Of a DNA stretch of 64,000 nucleotides, positions 26,016-37,435 are shown piece after piece. Origin of the DNA: Pagrus major (lineage: Eukaryota > Chordata > Actinopteri > Spariformes > Sparidae); NCBI RefSeq assembly GCF_040436345.1, contig NC_133233.1:11179381-11243380 (forward strand), in the 5' to 3' direction. Numbering within the stretch: the first letter of the stretch is position 1; every line of letters begins with the position of its first letter. The notes beneath the pieces are model-generated. The model ran no database searches, had not been told where the DNA came from, and was given only the letters and a program-made list of their open reading frames with translations. The position numbers and the translations under genes were made by a program.

Positions 26016-28259
26016 CTCCTTCTGATCTAGCTGCCAAATAAGAGTAGAAGATGTAGTAAGTGGCCTCCAGGCATGAGTGTGAAGCAAATGAGTGCACCTG
26101 CAATACAATTCACATTAATACAAGTTTGTATTGATCCCTGCTGAGCTATTAGCACAACATAAAGCAATACGCTACATAGAGGCTGTAGAACAAATGGGAT
26201 TAAATAAACATCTGAATCAGGGTGTGCAAAAAAGTGATGCAACATAACCTCACAGAAAGACATGATAAAAGTAGAGCAATCAAAATGTATTACATAACAA
26301 AGACAGGCATGTTAGAGGATAAGAAATCCAATATGTGAAAAGAAACTCTATATAGCACAGGGTGTGCAGAAATGTGCCGGTAATCACATTAACAGCACTA
26401 CATGAGGTCGCTCTTATGGTACGCACAGGAACAACTGAAGATAAGAAGAGAGGAACGACACACCTACAGGATTAATTTCCTTTTGCAGATAAAAATATGA
26501 TACTCAGAGACATTTAGATCTGCAGAGGAAGGAACATTCAGAAAGATGCTGCTATGCAAAGAATGTATGTTGCAGGATCGTACCGATACATTTACATACA
26601 AAGACGGAGCACAGGCCCGTGCAAACAATGCTGTGGAGATTAGTCTTCGGCATCTGCAGCTGTAAACACGTCTGTGATCTAGAATTCCTCACTCTGCATC
26701 TCCACTTCTTCGTATTTGTGCAGATGACTTGGATGAACGTCAAAGGAGAAAAAAAAATGGCCAATGAAACTCTTTTGTTTATCCACATTGTATTCAAATC
26801 AAGACTGATTGAGAGTGGAGGGAGTTCATGTGGCTGAGCTGCGAGCATCCAGCTTTTTGTCTTCCACTGGCCGCGCACGGGATGCCATGGCTGGCATAGC
26901 ACGGATGACAGGAGAGGTGGCTAGTGGCCGGATGCTGGTGCACCTCTCAGCACCCTTCTCCTGTTTCAGCTTCCTCTCTGAGACTAGAAGGACAGCCATG
27001 TGGCCAGGCAATTATCAGCATTCTTCTGATTAATACTGCGCCGGGACTGAGGGTAGACACACAAACACAAAAGTGTACCATCACGTGTATGGCTCTTTCG
27101 AGGATAACACTGGTTTTAAGAATGCATTCACACAAAATTGCCATAACAAATAACCCCAGCAGTGTATGATGTTTATTGTAGCACTGCATCAAAACATGTT
27201 ATTGCTGCCTTTTGAATTTTACATCACACACAGATGAACGAATTGCCTATTTCACCTGGAAAATGACCAGAATTAGAAGATAATGACGAACAATGTGAGC
27301 TTCCAAGAAACAGCATGATTATGTCTGGGCACATATGGCAGATGTGGTGTGGCTGCCAGGGCTTTGTTTTCACTGCCACGGCACATAATTAAAGTGCTTT
27401 AACAATCAAATAAGTGATCATATGTTCACTGAGTCGGTGAAGATGAGCAAAAACAAGAAGACAGCACACGATGAGAGGGTTTAGGATGTAACAGAAGATG
27501 TCAGAAGATGTTAAACTGAAATATAAGGGAAGTCTAAAGCCTAGCAGCTCTTTGATGCTAACATGCTCAAAATTACAATGCTAACACGCTGTTTTTAGTG
27601 TGTTCACATGCTAACAAGTACAGTCAGAAGTCAGTAGGACCCCTCCTCTGGAGACCATGAATGTCTTTACCAGGCAATCCATCTAATCACTGTTTAAACT
27701 TTCTCTGAATAGTATAAACAGCTACTTGAAAATGAAGAAATAATTGATTACACTAGCTCAAGATTTATAAATGACTTTATAATTCAGATTCATATGTAGA
27801 CAATGAGAAGTTATCAAATATGATAGCTCATTACAGACCAGTAATCCAACAAATTAGTCAAATCTGTGAGATTTTCCTAAAACTTACAGCAACTATGGTT
27901 TTACAGCAACATCACAACAGGAAAATACTGTATCACAAGCAGAAATGGATAGAGTTAAACAGCAAACAACTACTTATAGAAACTTTACTCAGGTTTTTCT
28001 TTAAACTTTACTAACTTCATATGGATCAGGTGTCTACATCTACAGTGTAAATAACATCCACCAATCATGGCCCCGTATTGGTTAGATCACAACATGTAAA
28101 ATGGGGTTACAACCGCGAGTGAGGGCTCGTTTTTGATCTTAAGAATTAGTTATTGATTTGATTGACAAATTGGTGCTAAATCAGTTCACATGCAAGCCTT
28201 ACTAAAACAGTGGGAATAACACTGCTGTTTCCCTGGGATTGGTCGAATGGTGCAGCTAA

Positions 28260-28700
28260 CATTGTGTACAGACAATCATGGCCACCAGATGATGAATCCT
28301 GATGACTTCAATGACTTATCTTTGCCACAGCTGATTAAATAATTCTAGTAACTATCTCAACATCTATTTGATGGATTACCCCAAATTCTTGTTCAGGCAT
28401 TCATGGTCCCCAGTGGCTAAAGACTGCTCACTTGTGATCCTGGCTTTTAACATTAGATTAAAATGTGAATGTTTCCAATACTTGCAGGTATTTTTGGCCA
28501 GATACCTGCAAAGCTAATGACGTTGCCATCAGCCATAGCCATACATTGTGTTTAGTGCTAACTGGTAAATGTTAGTAGGCTAGCATGCTAAATGGTGAAC
28601 ATGGTAAACATAATACCTGCCTAACATCACCATATTAGCTTTGTCATAGTGAGCATGTTCGCAAACTGACGTTAGCATTTAGTGCAAAGCACCACCGTGC
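28260..28700. repeat. SINE/MITE-like repeat, GCTAACATGCTAA family
   Basis: It carries GATGAATCCTGATGACTTCA, then GGCTAGCATGCTAAATGG, then GTTAGCATTTAGTGCAAAGC. The same order is seen at 52440-52720 (GATGAATCCTACTGACTTTG, TGTTAGCATGCTCC), with shorter pieces near 7255-7345, 27550-27620 and 30285-30425. Confidence 0.6.
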
Positions 28701-30009
28701 TTTATGCGTGCATTGCTAATAAAATACTTAAAAGTATATTTAAGTAGTTTATTTAGCTGGTTCCCAAGATGGAGCCTGAAAAAGGAAAGGAAAGATGGAA
28801 AAAAGATGAAAAATATAGGACGAAGAAAAAGTGTTCCAGTGCAGGCCATTAAATTAACCATAGCACTGCTTCCAGATTAACATACATACCCTCCATGTTG
28901 AGCATTGTTATTTGATGCCAAAACCTGCCAAGTAACAGAGTGGCATCCCCTCCACTCCCCACTGTCCTGCCAGATGATCAAAGCCCCAAAGCTCTGCAGC
29001 CCCTCGAACATGAGGGCACTGCCACATTGTCGGCACTCCATCTATATCTTCTTGCAGTCCTGCCAGGCTGCAATTCAGAAAGCTTCGCCCTGCGCATTGT
29101 GTCACTTGATCTGGTGACAGTGGCTGATCTATTTGTGCAGCTCTTTTATCCCCTCTGTGAAGGGCATGTTATCTCCCGGCCAGAGAAAGCTAATGCTCTC
29201 CATTTCCTGCAGATTTGCTCTATGAAGATCATCTGTATCTTGAGACTGTGTTTAAATACATATTAATGTAATGGGTTTTTTTCATTAAGGGACCCTTATT
29301 GAACTCTGTCCTTTCATACTCCTGTCAATTTTTCTTCTATTAATGCAACATTTCAGGAAGAAAGTTTAAACATACAGTGGCATGAATACCTTCAGTTTTC
29401 TTCCAGAATGACATCCTCAACCATAACTCAGGGGTAACACCATAGTGGCGTTTATTCATTGTTTTCTAACTGCTATTGATTGTCTGACCCACTCCCATAG
29501 CACTCTATTTTGCTGGTTTAGGAGGCCAGAGGAGAAATCAATTGGCTGGGATACCCATGAGAGGCCAAGGATAAGTGGAGCCAGGCCAGGCCTTGCAGGG
29601 TTTCATCAGAGTTGGAACAGTGGAGGGGATCAGCTGGGGAACCATCAGGATGGAGGCAATGGAGTGGAAGATGCACAGAGAGAGCGTGTGATGAATTAAA
29701 ATGACAAAGAGAGTCTTTAACAGCTTTTTCAACGTATAGTAGTTTGCCCTTGGGTGTTCGTTAAGTGCAAATTAACTCATGAATGAAGAGTTAAATGATG
29801 TCACAGTGGATCAAACAGTGCAACTGTGATGTCACAGTGGAACAATCATAACCAACTTTTGGGGAATGGAATGAAAAAGTGAATTGTTTTATTAAAACCG
29901 TCTTGAGTTTAGACACAGGTATAGATGCAGAAACAGTCCACATGGTCTGAGCCAGGTAGTCAAATACCAACAGCTTCTTGTGAGCCAAAGTCAGAAAGCC
30001 ACATGGCTA

Positions 30010-30190
30010 ACACATAAGGGCAGTTTGGATGGGTTTAGGCACTAAAACTTCATGGTTAGGTTTAGGAAAAGGTCATTGATGTTTGGGTTTCACATGGGAC
30101 ATGAACCCCAGTCTCCTGGGTGATTGTCTGGTGTGTGACTCTTGACTCAACCCTGACCTCCACCCTCCAGCCCTCTTGGGACTTGACTGT
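30010..30190. repeat. GGTTAGGTTTAGG-type dispersed repeat
   Basis: GGGTTTAGGCACTAAAACTT, GGTTAGGTTTAGGAAAAGG and GAACCCCAGTCTCCTGGGTG follow in order, a phrase set common to a teleost SINE-like repeat. It has no coding capacity. Confidence 0.5.
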
Positions 30191-30553
30191 TCTGTATACT
30201 AAGTCAAGTGAAGCAGATGCTCTGATATTCTCATACTACCACAGATAGCTTTATATTGGAGTAACTTTACAGCCCAGTGCAACTCATATGCTAAATGCTA
30301 AATGGCACTATTAGTGTTAGTCTTTGGCAGGTAAATTAGGTCTTCGGTCAAATATTCAAAACTAATGAAAAAAGCTTTACTTTTTATTTAATGCTAATCA
30401 GCCAAATGCTAACACCTTGTACTAAAATGGTAAACGTCACTTTCTAAACATCCATGTTTTAACTTTATAGCAGCATTTTAACACACTGACATCTGCATTT
30501 AGGTACTGTAAGAGCAAAGCTGTGTTTGATCATGGCCTCACAGAGCCACCAGC

Positions 30554-30583
30554 ATGGCTGCAGACGCTTACCTGGGTGCTGCT
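30554..30583 (+). CDS. selenoj: Possible alternative first coding exon of selenoprotein J
   Basis: An ATG in strong Kozak context (A at -3, G at +4) opens MAADAYLGAA and is followed by a perfect donor GTAAGT at 30584. About 1.1 kb downstream the bases just before the ATG at 31704 form a plausible acceptor (TCTGAGAGCAG). Splicing the two gives an in-frame join, LGAA-MASTVADRA. This would add ten residues ahead of the usual start, or show that exon 1 begins exactly at 31704. It is supported only by splice signals and frame. Confidence 0.4.
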
Positions 30584-31703
30584 GTAAGTAAAGATTATGA
30601 TTCAGCCACATTTTGTACTCAGGATTATGCTCAAGTGGCCAAAACAGCTAGTAGGCTACAGTAGGCTATTTAACCACTACCTGATAAATACTGTAAGTTC
30701 CCAAAGTCAAAGTTTTAACAGCTACAACTTTGAACCTAACAAAACCATAGCATGAAATTAAAAGGCAGCACAGTGTTACATTCTGAATATAAAACGTTAT
30801 AAAGTATCTCTTGACTAGAATAAAGAGCAACTGAGTACCGTTCATACTATATGCTGCACAAAACCTGCTTACTGTATACTATTGACACTTCTTTGATAAG
30901 GCTGAGATCTATAAACCTTACATAAGAACTCTAGTCCAATGTGTTACCTCCATTGTAACCACCTCCTTGGCCTCCTTCCAGTACAATACAATCTTCTGCC
31001 AACCCAAACTTTCATGGGTTGCCATTGGTGTATGCTTATCACTGGGCTGATGGGACCCTCCCCTTATCAGAAAACTGTCAGTGAGACAGTTTTACACCAC
31101 TTCAGATGAAGACGAGGCTCTAAGGTAAGGACGAACAAGTTTGTAGTTGTTGCCGTCAGATAGAACTCAGCACTTCCTTACGATGCACCGTCTTGTTTCA
31201 AGGACGTCTGCGGTTATTAAATGAAATGACAGACACATTGATATTCTCAGCACATTACAAGACGACTGAACATAATTACAAAGTGTGTTCTCTCTAAGAG
31301 GGTGGATAAGAATGATTCTGTCATCTTTTTACCAGATGTTATGTAATCAAACTTAATTCTGTCCACTGTGGCTGTGTTGCATAACATTTTGTTCTATCAA
31401 AAAAAAAAAAATCGTAGACAACTACATGAAAACAAGCTGTGTTTGAGAATTTCTTTTAAAGACACAATATGACTTCTGGTTCTTGGTTTACTGGACTCAT
31501 CAAGGAAAACGCTACATTAAAACTCAATGTGTAAAAAGTATTTTAGTTACTTGCAATTACTTTAGACCCTTGTCATCAATAACGGTGTGTTTCCATTTCA
31601 TTGATACAGATTACAGGCGTTCATTTCAAGGTTATCTTTTTAAATATCTGAACCAAAACCTCACATTATTTCTTGTTTATACTCCACTTGTGTCTGAGAG
31701 CAG

Positions 31704-34700
31704 ATGGCCTCGACTGTGGCAGACCGAGCCATTGGGGCCATAATTGGGGCAGCGGTGGCAGATGCAGCAGGTAAGATAAACTGTGATACTGATGTTGGGA
31801 CTGAGTTAATTACAGCAACAGGGCTTTACATGTTTAAAATCAAATCTGCCTCCTTCTGCTCCCCTATCCCAACAATTCATAGGCCTATTGCATGTTTTAA
31901 TGCTTTCCTACTTTTTCATGTTAAGTACATGTTTATCTCTCGCAATGCAAATGTGATACATAAGCGTTTATCCGTCATACTTGTTTGATCGGAGTTCAAC
32001 TATTCCCCATTGGTGATTAAATATCTGTAAAGCGTGCCCGTGCTCGTAAGGTGTTATACAATATGGCATTTCAAACAGTGTTTCATTGTTTTTGTAAGTG
32101 TCACACAGAAGCATTATCAGTAGCATTCATAAGCAACATCTGGACATGCTGATAAGCACAGGGTTGGTTCCATAACTTGTTAGTCATGCTGACTTTACAT
32201 GTGATGTTACAAAAGTTCTGTAACAGTTGACTGATAAACCTAAACCAGACGAAATTATCATCGCATTTCATTCTCAACACACTGTTTTGGTGATTGATTA
32301 ACATTTAGTTCTTGTTTAGATTCAGGATCCTCTCGCTCCAATATCACACAGCTACTTCCCTTCGCATGCTATCTAGTATCGACAGACTGTATGTATAGTA
32401 GTTCATGTCAAACACAAAAACAAAACTAGTGAATGTGTGTGTGTGTGTGTGTGTGTGTGTGATCCCCACCCATACAGCCCAGCCCATGCACTGGATCTAC
32501 AGTCAAGACAAGCTCAAAGAAATTCTCTCTGATCTCGAGCCCTGTCCTGAGTTTCGACCTCAGTCAGCGAATCCTTTCTACCTCCGGAAGACGGGTGAGC
32601 AGACCTGCTATGGAGACCAAGCGTATGTTCTGCTGGAGTCACTGAGCGAGTGTGGAGGTACTGAAATACACCCAAACAGGCAGCGACTATCAGTGAAAAT
32701 CTTAAACTTTTCCTTAAGTAGTCAACGTGCCACCCAATCCTTTAAACAGATATTTGCATATGAACGCTGAATCTGTAGACATGGGGCAAGAGTTGGGATT
32801 CTGATGCATTCTGGCTTGTAGTCCAAGTAGTATAGACCAATCACTTTGAGCGGGTTTTGGTTGCTTGAAGTCCATGTGGAGAGCAAAAGAAGCAGAACGC
32901 CCAAATGCAATTCTTGGAACCCATCAGCTATCGTATGATAGCTATTTATATTTTTTTTAGCTTTTATATATTTTTTTGCATTCATATGCAAATACATTAA
33001 GGGGCATTTCTCAACTCCAACTACATTCCCCTGTTTAAAGTTGCTAATAGCACTGCTGACCAGCGCATGGAAGTCTTAGCTTGGACATCTGTTATTTGGC
33101 TACACCGGAAGCCGCCAAGACGTTGTCCGTTGTCCCCAAAGTCTGAATTGTCATCAGACGACAGTTGATGGGTTCCGAAAACTGCACATCACCTTTAGAG
33201 ATCATTTACTTGTACAGTGTTTGATAGTGAACAAACAAAAAGACAAGAGTGATGTATTTCTCTTTAGATCATAAAGGTAATATAAATGTAAATGTGTTGC
33301 AAGATGTGAACGAGGAAGACCTGACCAAGCGCATCTACAAGTTCTTTGGCCCAGGAACCGTGTACGACCTGCCTCTCAATGACCCTTACAGGAAGAAAGG
33401 AGGTACTGTACCTGTTTTGTTTAACTGTCCATTTCACCAAACAACATGCCAATTCTGTGATGCCCATATACTGTATATTAATCATCAACTTAACAGGACT
33501 AAAAGGATGTGAGAGCCTCTGTTACTCTCTGATAACACTGTACAGAATGTTTTTCCTCATAGCCATGGGGAAATCCCTTTCCATGAAAATATTCCATACA
33601 GACAGACTTCCCTGTTCTCTGTGTCCAGAGTTTGGATATTTACTGTCAGGATATCATATAAATACAGTGCTGCTGTAAATCAACACAGCGGCACAGTGCA
33701 CCGTTGGGTACAGTGAACTGCAGGCGGCTTTATGTCTCAGAATAACATAAGCAGAGCTGTGTCATCATCATGGGCAGTGATAACCACCATGACTGAAGAG
33801 ACAGAGAAAAGAGCTCCACCTACAGAAACTTTAACAGAAGGTTGAAGGAAATGTTTCTTGTCCTCTCTCGCTTGTTTTTTCCCTCAGTCATAATTCTCTT
33901 ATTCTGTCTGTGCCATTTGTCTTCTAGTGAGGATGAAACTGTCAAATAACAGGGTATTAATTTGTATCATTAGGTCCAAAAGCCATTCTCCCCATCGATG
34001 GCCCCTGGAGAAACGGGAGCCTGAAAGCTTTCATGAGGAATGTGGACGCCGGCAAGGAAGAAACTGGTAAAGATCTCAAATCATAGGTACACCAAGACCT
34101 CCCCGGGCCCTTTTGGTTGTTCTAATCTCTCTGTGCGTGTATGTGTTTCCAAGGCTGTGATGTGGACTGTCAGATGGACGGCGTCACTAAGCTGGCTCCG
34201 GTGGTGGCCATGTATGCTGGCCGACCTGAGATGCTGGAGAAAGTGGAGAAAGCCATACGGGTGACCCAGAACAACGACATGTGTGTGGCTGAGACGCTGG
34301 CTGCAGCGCGGTAAGAGACGGTTCTGAAGACGATGATAACAGTTTGGTCAGGGACAGTCATACCATTATTTATATGGGAGTATTCACCATTCTTCTTCTG
34401 TCTTTGTTAGGTTTTTGGAGCATTTCATTCTGAATGGTCCAGATCCCAATGTTCTGAATGCAGTACTGGCTCAGATGAATGACCCAAAGAGACAGAACCC
34501 TCAAGAGCTGGACCGGGCTGTCATTGGTAAGGCTACATGTGTCTTTAAAGCTTCATTCAATTTGAGTTTCAAAGGAATAATTTGACATTAATCAATTTAA
34601 TTTGACAGAATATAATAACTGTTTGTGAAATATGAAGCTATACCCAGGAGTTGTTAAGCTTAGCTTAGCATAAAGACAGGAAGTAGGGGGAATTAAGTAG

Positions 34701-35239
34701 TTTGTCTAGTATCAAAGTTAAAAAAAATCAACCTGCCAGCATTTTTAAACCCGAAAAAGTTTTCGTTTTTACATTTCACTTTTTGTACAGATGGAAAAAA
34801 CATCATATAATGTGTTTTTCCCCTTTGCTTCACGCCTTTATGCTAAGTTTAGCTAATCAGCTCCTGACTTGGGCTTCATATTAAGTGGATAAGAGTGGTA
34901 ACAACATTCTCGTCTTATGCTGCAAGAAAGCAATTAAGAATATTCCCTAAATTATCGAACTATCTTTCAGCACAATTTATCTGAAAAAATGGCTCTAAAA
35001 GTTCGATTGAACTAACTGACTCCGGGCTGTAGCCATATACACACACACTGATCTTCTCATCTAGCTCTCGCCGAAAGGTGAAAACAGATGAGTTAAAAAA
35101 AGAAAAGCTATCTATTCAGTTGTAATTTGTGCGAGCAAACAATTTTTCTAAAGAAGACCTGGAGCTGCTGAGCAGATGGACTTGGTTGATGGTTCAATAA
35201 AAGGAACATTCGCTCTAATTTTTTTCTCATCCTTTAAAC

Positions 35240-35286
<47 letters not shown>

Positions 35287-37343
35287 GGGGAGACAAAACA
35301 GAACACAGAAACCAGCCGTTCTTGAGGGAAATGTGGTCAAAATACATGATACACAAAATGCTACATGCAGTAACATGATCATGATCAAGAAACTATAGCA
35401 ACTGTGTTTCAAAATCAAAATATAATTTCAAGTTTCAACATATATGTGTATGGTACACAATGTTAGTTGTGACTGACAGCCAAAAATAGATTTTTTTTTT
35501 AAATGTTCAAACTCTCAACTATGCATGTTATCTCTCTTCCTGTATCCCTGCTGAAGCACATATCAACCAGGTGAAGGACAACCTAGCCAAGACGTCCCAG
35601 CAGCTCATACCTGCTGTGTTCACAGACACATGAGGTAAGCCAGTCGGCGGCAGCAGGATCCAGGTCTGTTGACTTGGCACGGCTTGCGCGCCCTCCCCGT
35701 CAGTATATCCGCTGGTGGGTCCTCCAGCCTTTGATCTCCTGACTCATGGTGTCCGTCCTCCTTCCTTTTCATTTTCCCCTTCCCGCTGAGTTGAGTGTCT
35801 CAGGTTTTACAGGGCTGAAAGGTTGAGATGCTTAAAGTGCATGTAAAGAGTTCTGCGTGGCAGATCTGTTCAAGTGCCTCCTTTAATTGTAGGATAATGA
35901 TGTTGCAAAAGTAAAACAACGTGTGATGTTTTTCAAGGCACAATGAACAAGAATAATCCTATATATTCAATTGATGTTTCATTACTGTATGATTTGCCGT
36001 GTTTCATGTATCTGCTGCTAAGTCTGAGTTTGTGTCTAGCTTTGCCTGGTGCGTTCCAAGGAGCGCTGCATGGAGTCCTGAAGCTGAACCAGCTGGATGA
36101 AGCCGTCAGGGACACCATGCGCCGCGGGGGATGCACCGCCAGCCGATCCTCCTTCATTGGAGCCTGTTTTGGGGCACAGGTACTGTAAGAAAAAGGTTCT
36201 CAGGCACATAAACAATCTTTTGTCACTGATACTGTTAAAGACTGTTTAAAGGGGTCATATTAGCCTTTTTAGGGTTTTTGCCTTTCCTTTTTTGTGTTGT
36301 GTAGCATTTTTGTGGCAGGCGTTATACAATTATATATTTTTTATATATTTATTATAAAATATACACACTCCAGTCTGTCTTTAAATCCCCCTTCAGTGTA
36401 GCTTCTCATATACTTTTGTCTTTTAAAGGTAGAGACATAATCTGCTGCTTTCAGCCAGTAAAGGGGCACTACGTAGTTTTGGGGAAGAAATTTTAATCGG
36501 AAGAGAAAGATTTTCATTGACTTACTTTTTTATGCTTTAACAAACTTAATTAACAAACTGACCTTAAAGGATAACACAGTGTCATACTGTTATACTGATG
36601 TTTGTATTATTACCTCATTCATATTGTAAATATTAAAAAACTGAGTTTGAATCTCGTCTCCAAAACTACACAGCACCCCTTTAAGTATTATTTTTACAGT
36701 CTGATAATATTTTGATATCAACAACGGATAAACAGACTATGTTTGTGATAGGGGTCGTTATTATAATGATGAACTTAAGGAGAGTTATCACCTGGCTCAG
36801 CTCTGCACAGTTTTTTAGTGTTTTTCAGCAGATTGTTTAGGTTTTCCTGCCAGCGACTTTACTGCTTTGGTTCACGCTCACGGCTCTTATCAGCATTGTT
36901 TCCAGTCATAGCAGACAGCTGTTTCCAGCGAAAAAAGAAAAAAAAAGCCCAAATCCAATGCACACTGCCCAGCATCCAACAGAAAAAGAGTTAGCAACTA
37001 GATGAGAGTTTACAGCTGTCAAACTAAAAGCAAAGTGATGAACTGAAGCTTACTTACATTTCAGGTCAAGCCCTGCAGTATTTACAGCGTCAGACAGACA
37101 GCAGCAGCATATGGAAATATATCATTCTGGATGTTGTTGTCTCTTAACTCTTTTGATGAGTTTGACAGTCAGCTCAGATATTCTGAAAGCTTTGTGCTTC
37201 CTCTGATGCTTTCAGCTGTCATCTTGATGTGTTTTCAGACTGGTCTCCAGGGAATCCCTGAGTCTTGGAGGAAGAGGACGTTCAGATATCCCCTGCTGTT
37301 GGAGCTTGCCGAAAACGTGATCCAAAAGAGTCAGCAAATGTAG
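31704..37343 (+). CDS. selenoj: Selenoprotein J (ADP-ribosylglycohydrolase / J1-crystallin-like, in-frame TGA = Sec263)
   Basis: There are nine coding exons: 31704-31770, 32478-32657, 33304-33402, 33974-34066, 34154-34310, 34411-34526, 35557-35634, 36040-36179 and 37239-37343. All junctions are GT-AG and in frame. The product is 344 residues, starting MASTVADRAIGAIIGAAVAD and ending ENVIQKSQQM, and has the ADP-ribosylglycohydrolase fold shared with jellyfish J1 crystallins. The only in-frame TGA is codon 263, at the end of exon 7. Past it, 81 conserved-looking residues continue (ALPGAFQGALHGVLKLNQLD and onward), so it reads as selenocysteine. Selenoprotein J is a known family largely confined to ray-finned fishes; its biochemical role is unsettled and a lens structural role has been proposed. 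Canonical metal-binding acids look replaced (YGDQ at 67-70, GGCTAS at 293-298). A TGA stop-only reading would give 262 residues and lose the C-terminal part of the fold. Confidence 0.93.
32434..32461 (+). repeat. selenoj: (GT)n microsatellite at selenoprotein J exon 2 acceptor
   Basis: A pure GT run ends 16 bases before exon 2, so only ATCCCCACCCATACAG separates it from the exon. It takes the place where the polypyrimidine tract would normally extend. Confidence 0.95.
34560..34960. repeat. Interspersed repeat, TTAGC-type family (copy in selenoprotein J intron 6)
   Basis: It contains GCTTAGCTTAGCATAAAGAC then AGGAAGTAGGGGG, and later GCTTCATATTAAGTGG, in the same order as the copy at 600-1055. 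It lies wholly inside the intron before the Sec exon. Confidence 0.6.
35241..35286. repeat. (GAAA)n microsatellite
   Basis: About eleven AGAA/GAAA units in selenoprotein J intron 6, 270 bp upstream of the Sec exon. Confidence 0.95.
35557..35634 (+). CDS. selenoj: selenoprotein J exon 7, carries the Sec TGA (35631-35633)
   Basis: The exon encodes HINQVKDNLAKTSQQLIPAV (20 residues), then FTDT, then TGA. One base (G, 35634) remains before the donor GTAAGC. It joins exon 8 at 36040 to make GCT (Ala264), followed by LPGAFQGALHG. The reading frame agrees on both sides of the TGA with the upstream phase (cumulative 790 nt to the exon end) and with the downstream exons, which argues against a chance stop. 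Confidence 0.9.
36051..36066 (+). promoter_or_regulatory. selenoj: Candidate stem-loop downstream of the Sec codon (SRE-like)
   Basis: In the spliced mRNA, 12 nt after the TGA, GCGTTC (36051-36056) can pair with GAGCGC (36061-36066) around a CAAG loop. This gives six base pairs including one T-G wobble. Stem-loops just 3' of UGA promote recoding in some selenoprotein mRNAs, for example SELENON. This one forms only after intron 7 is removed. It lies in coding sequence, so the pairing may be fortuitous. Confidence 0.4.
36459..36684. mobile_element. Short MITE in selenoprotein J intron 8
   Basis: The left end AAAGGGGCACTACGTAGTTTTGG and the complement of the right end AAAGGGGTGCTGTGTAGTTTTGG form terminal inverted repeats, flanked by TA on both sides. 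The element is 226 bp with no coding capacity, lying between the last two coding exons. Confidence 0.75.
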
Positions 37344-37435
37344 TTCAGCTTTGATTTTGCCCTAAATGCGCCTGTTGTAATTGCTTTTTCAAAGCTATAT
37401 TAGATTTTAGGAGGCTTTCACATGTTGCAGATGCA

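Larger units (their letters stand above)
23122..30553. other. Intergenic region between vav3 and selenoprotein J
   Basis: The two genes are divergent here (vav3 minus, selenoprotein J plus). I see no recognisable exon. The region contains a CT microsatellite, a 19-20 bp A run at 24341-24360, a long inverted repeat at 24603-25028, the end of a dispersed element at 25945-26015, copies of a TGCTAACATGCTAA-type repeat near 27.5 and 28.3-28.7 kb, and a GGTTAGGTTTAGG-type repeat near 30.0-30.2 kb. The first few hundred bases probably hold the vav3 promoter and 5' UTR. No transcription start can be fixed by eye. Confidence 0.65.

Noticed and set aside
30095-30130. tRNA-like sequence around GAACCCCAGTCTCCTGGGTG
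   Set aside because: There is no complete cloverleaf or A box at the right distance; it fits a dispersed SINE-like repeat.
35631-35633. TGA as a true stop giving a 262-residue protein
   Set aside because: Two further exons continue the fold in frame with GT-AG borders, and the family is a known selenoprotein.
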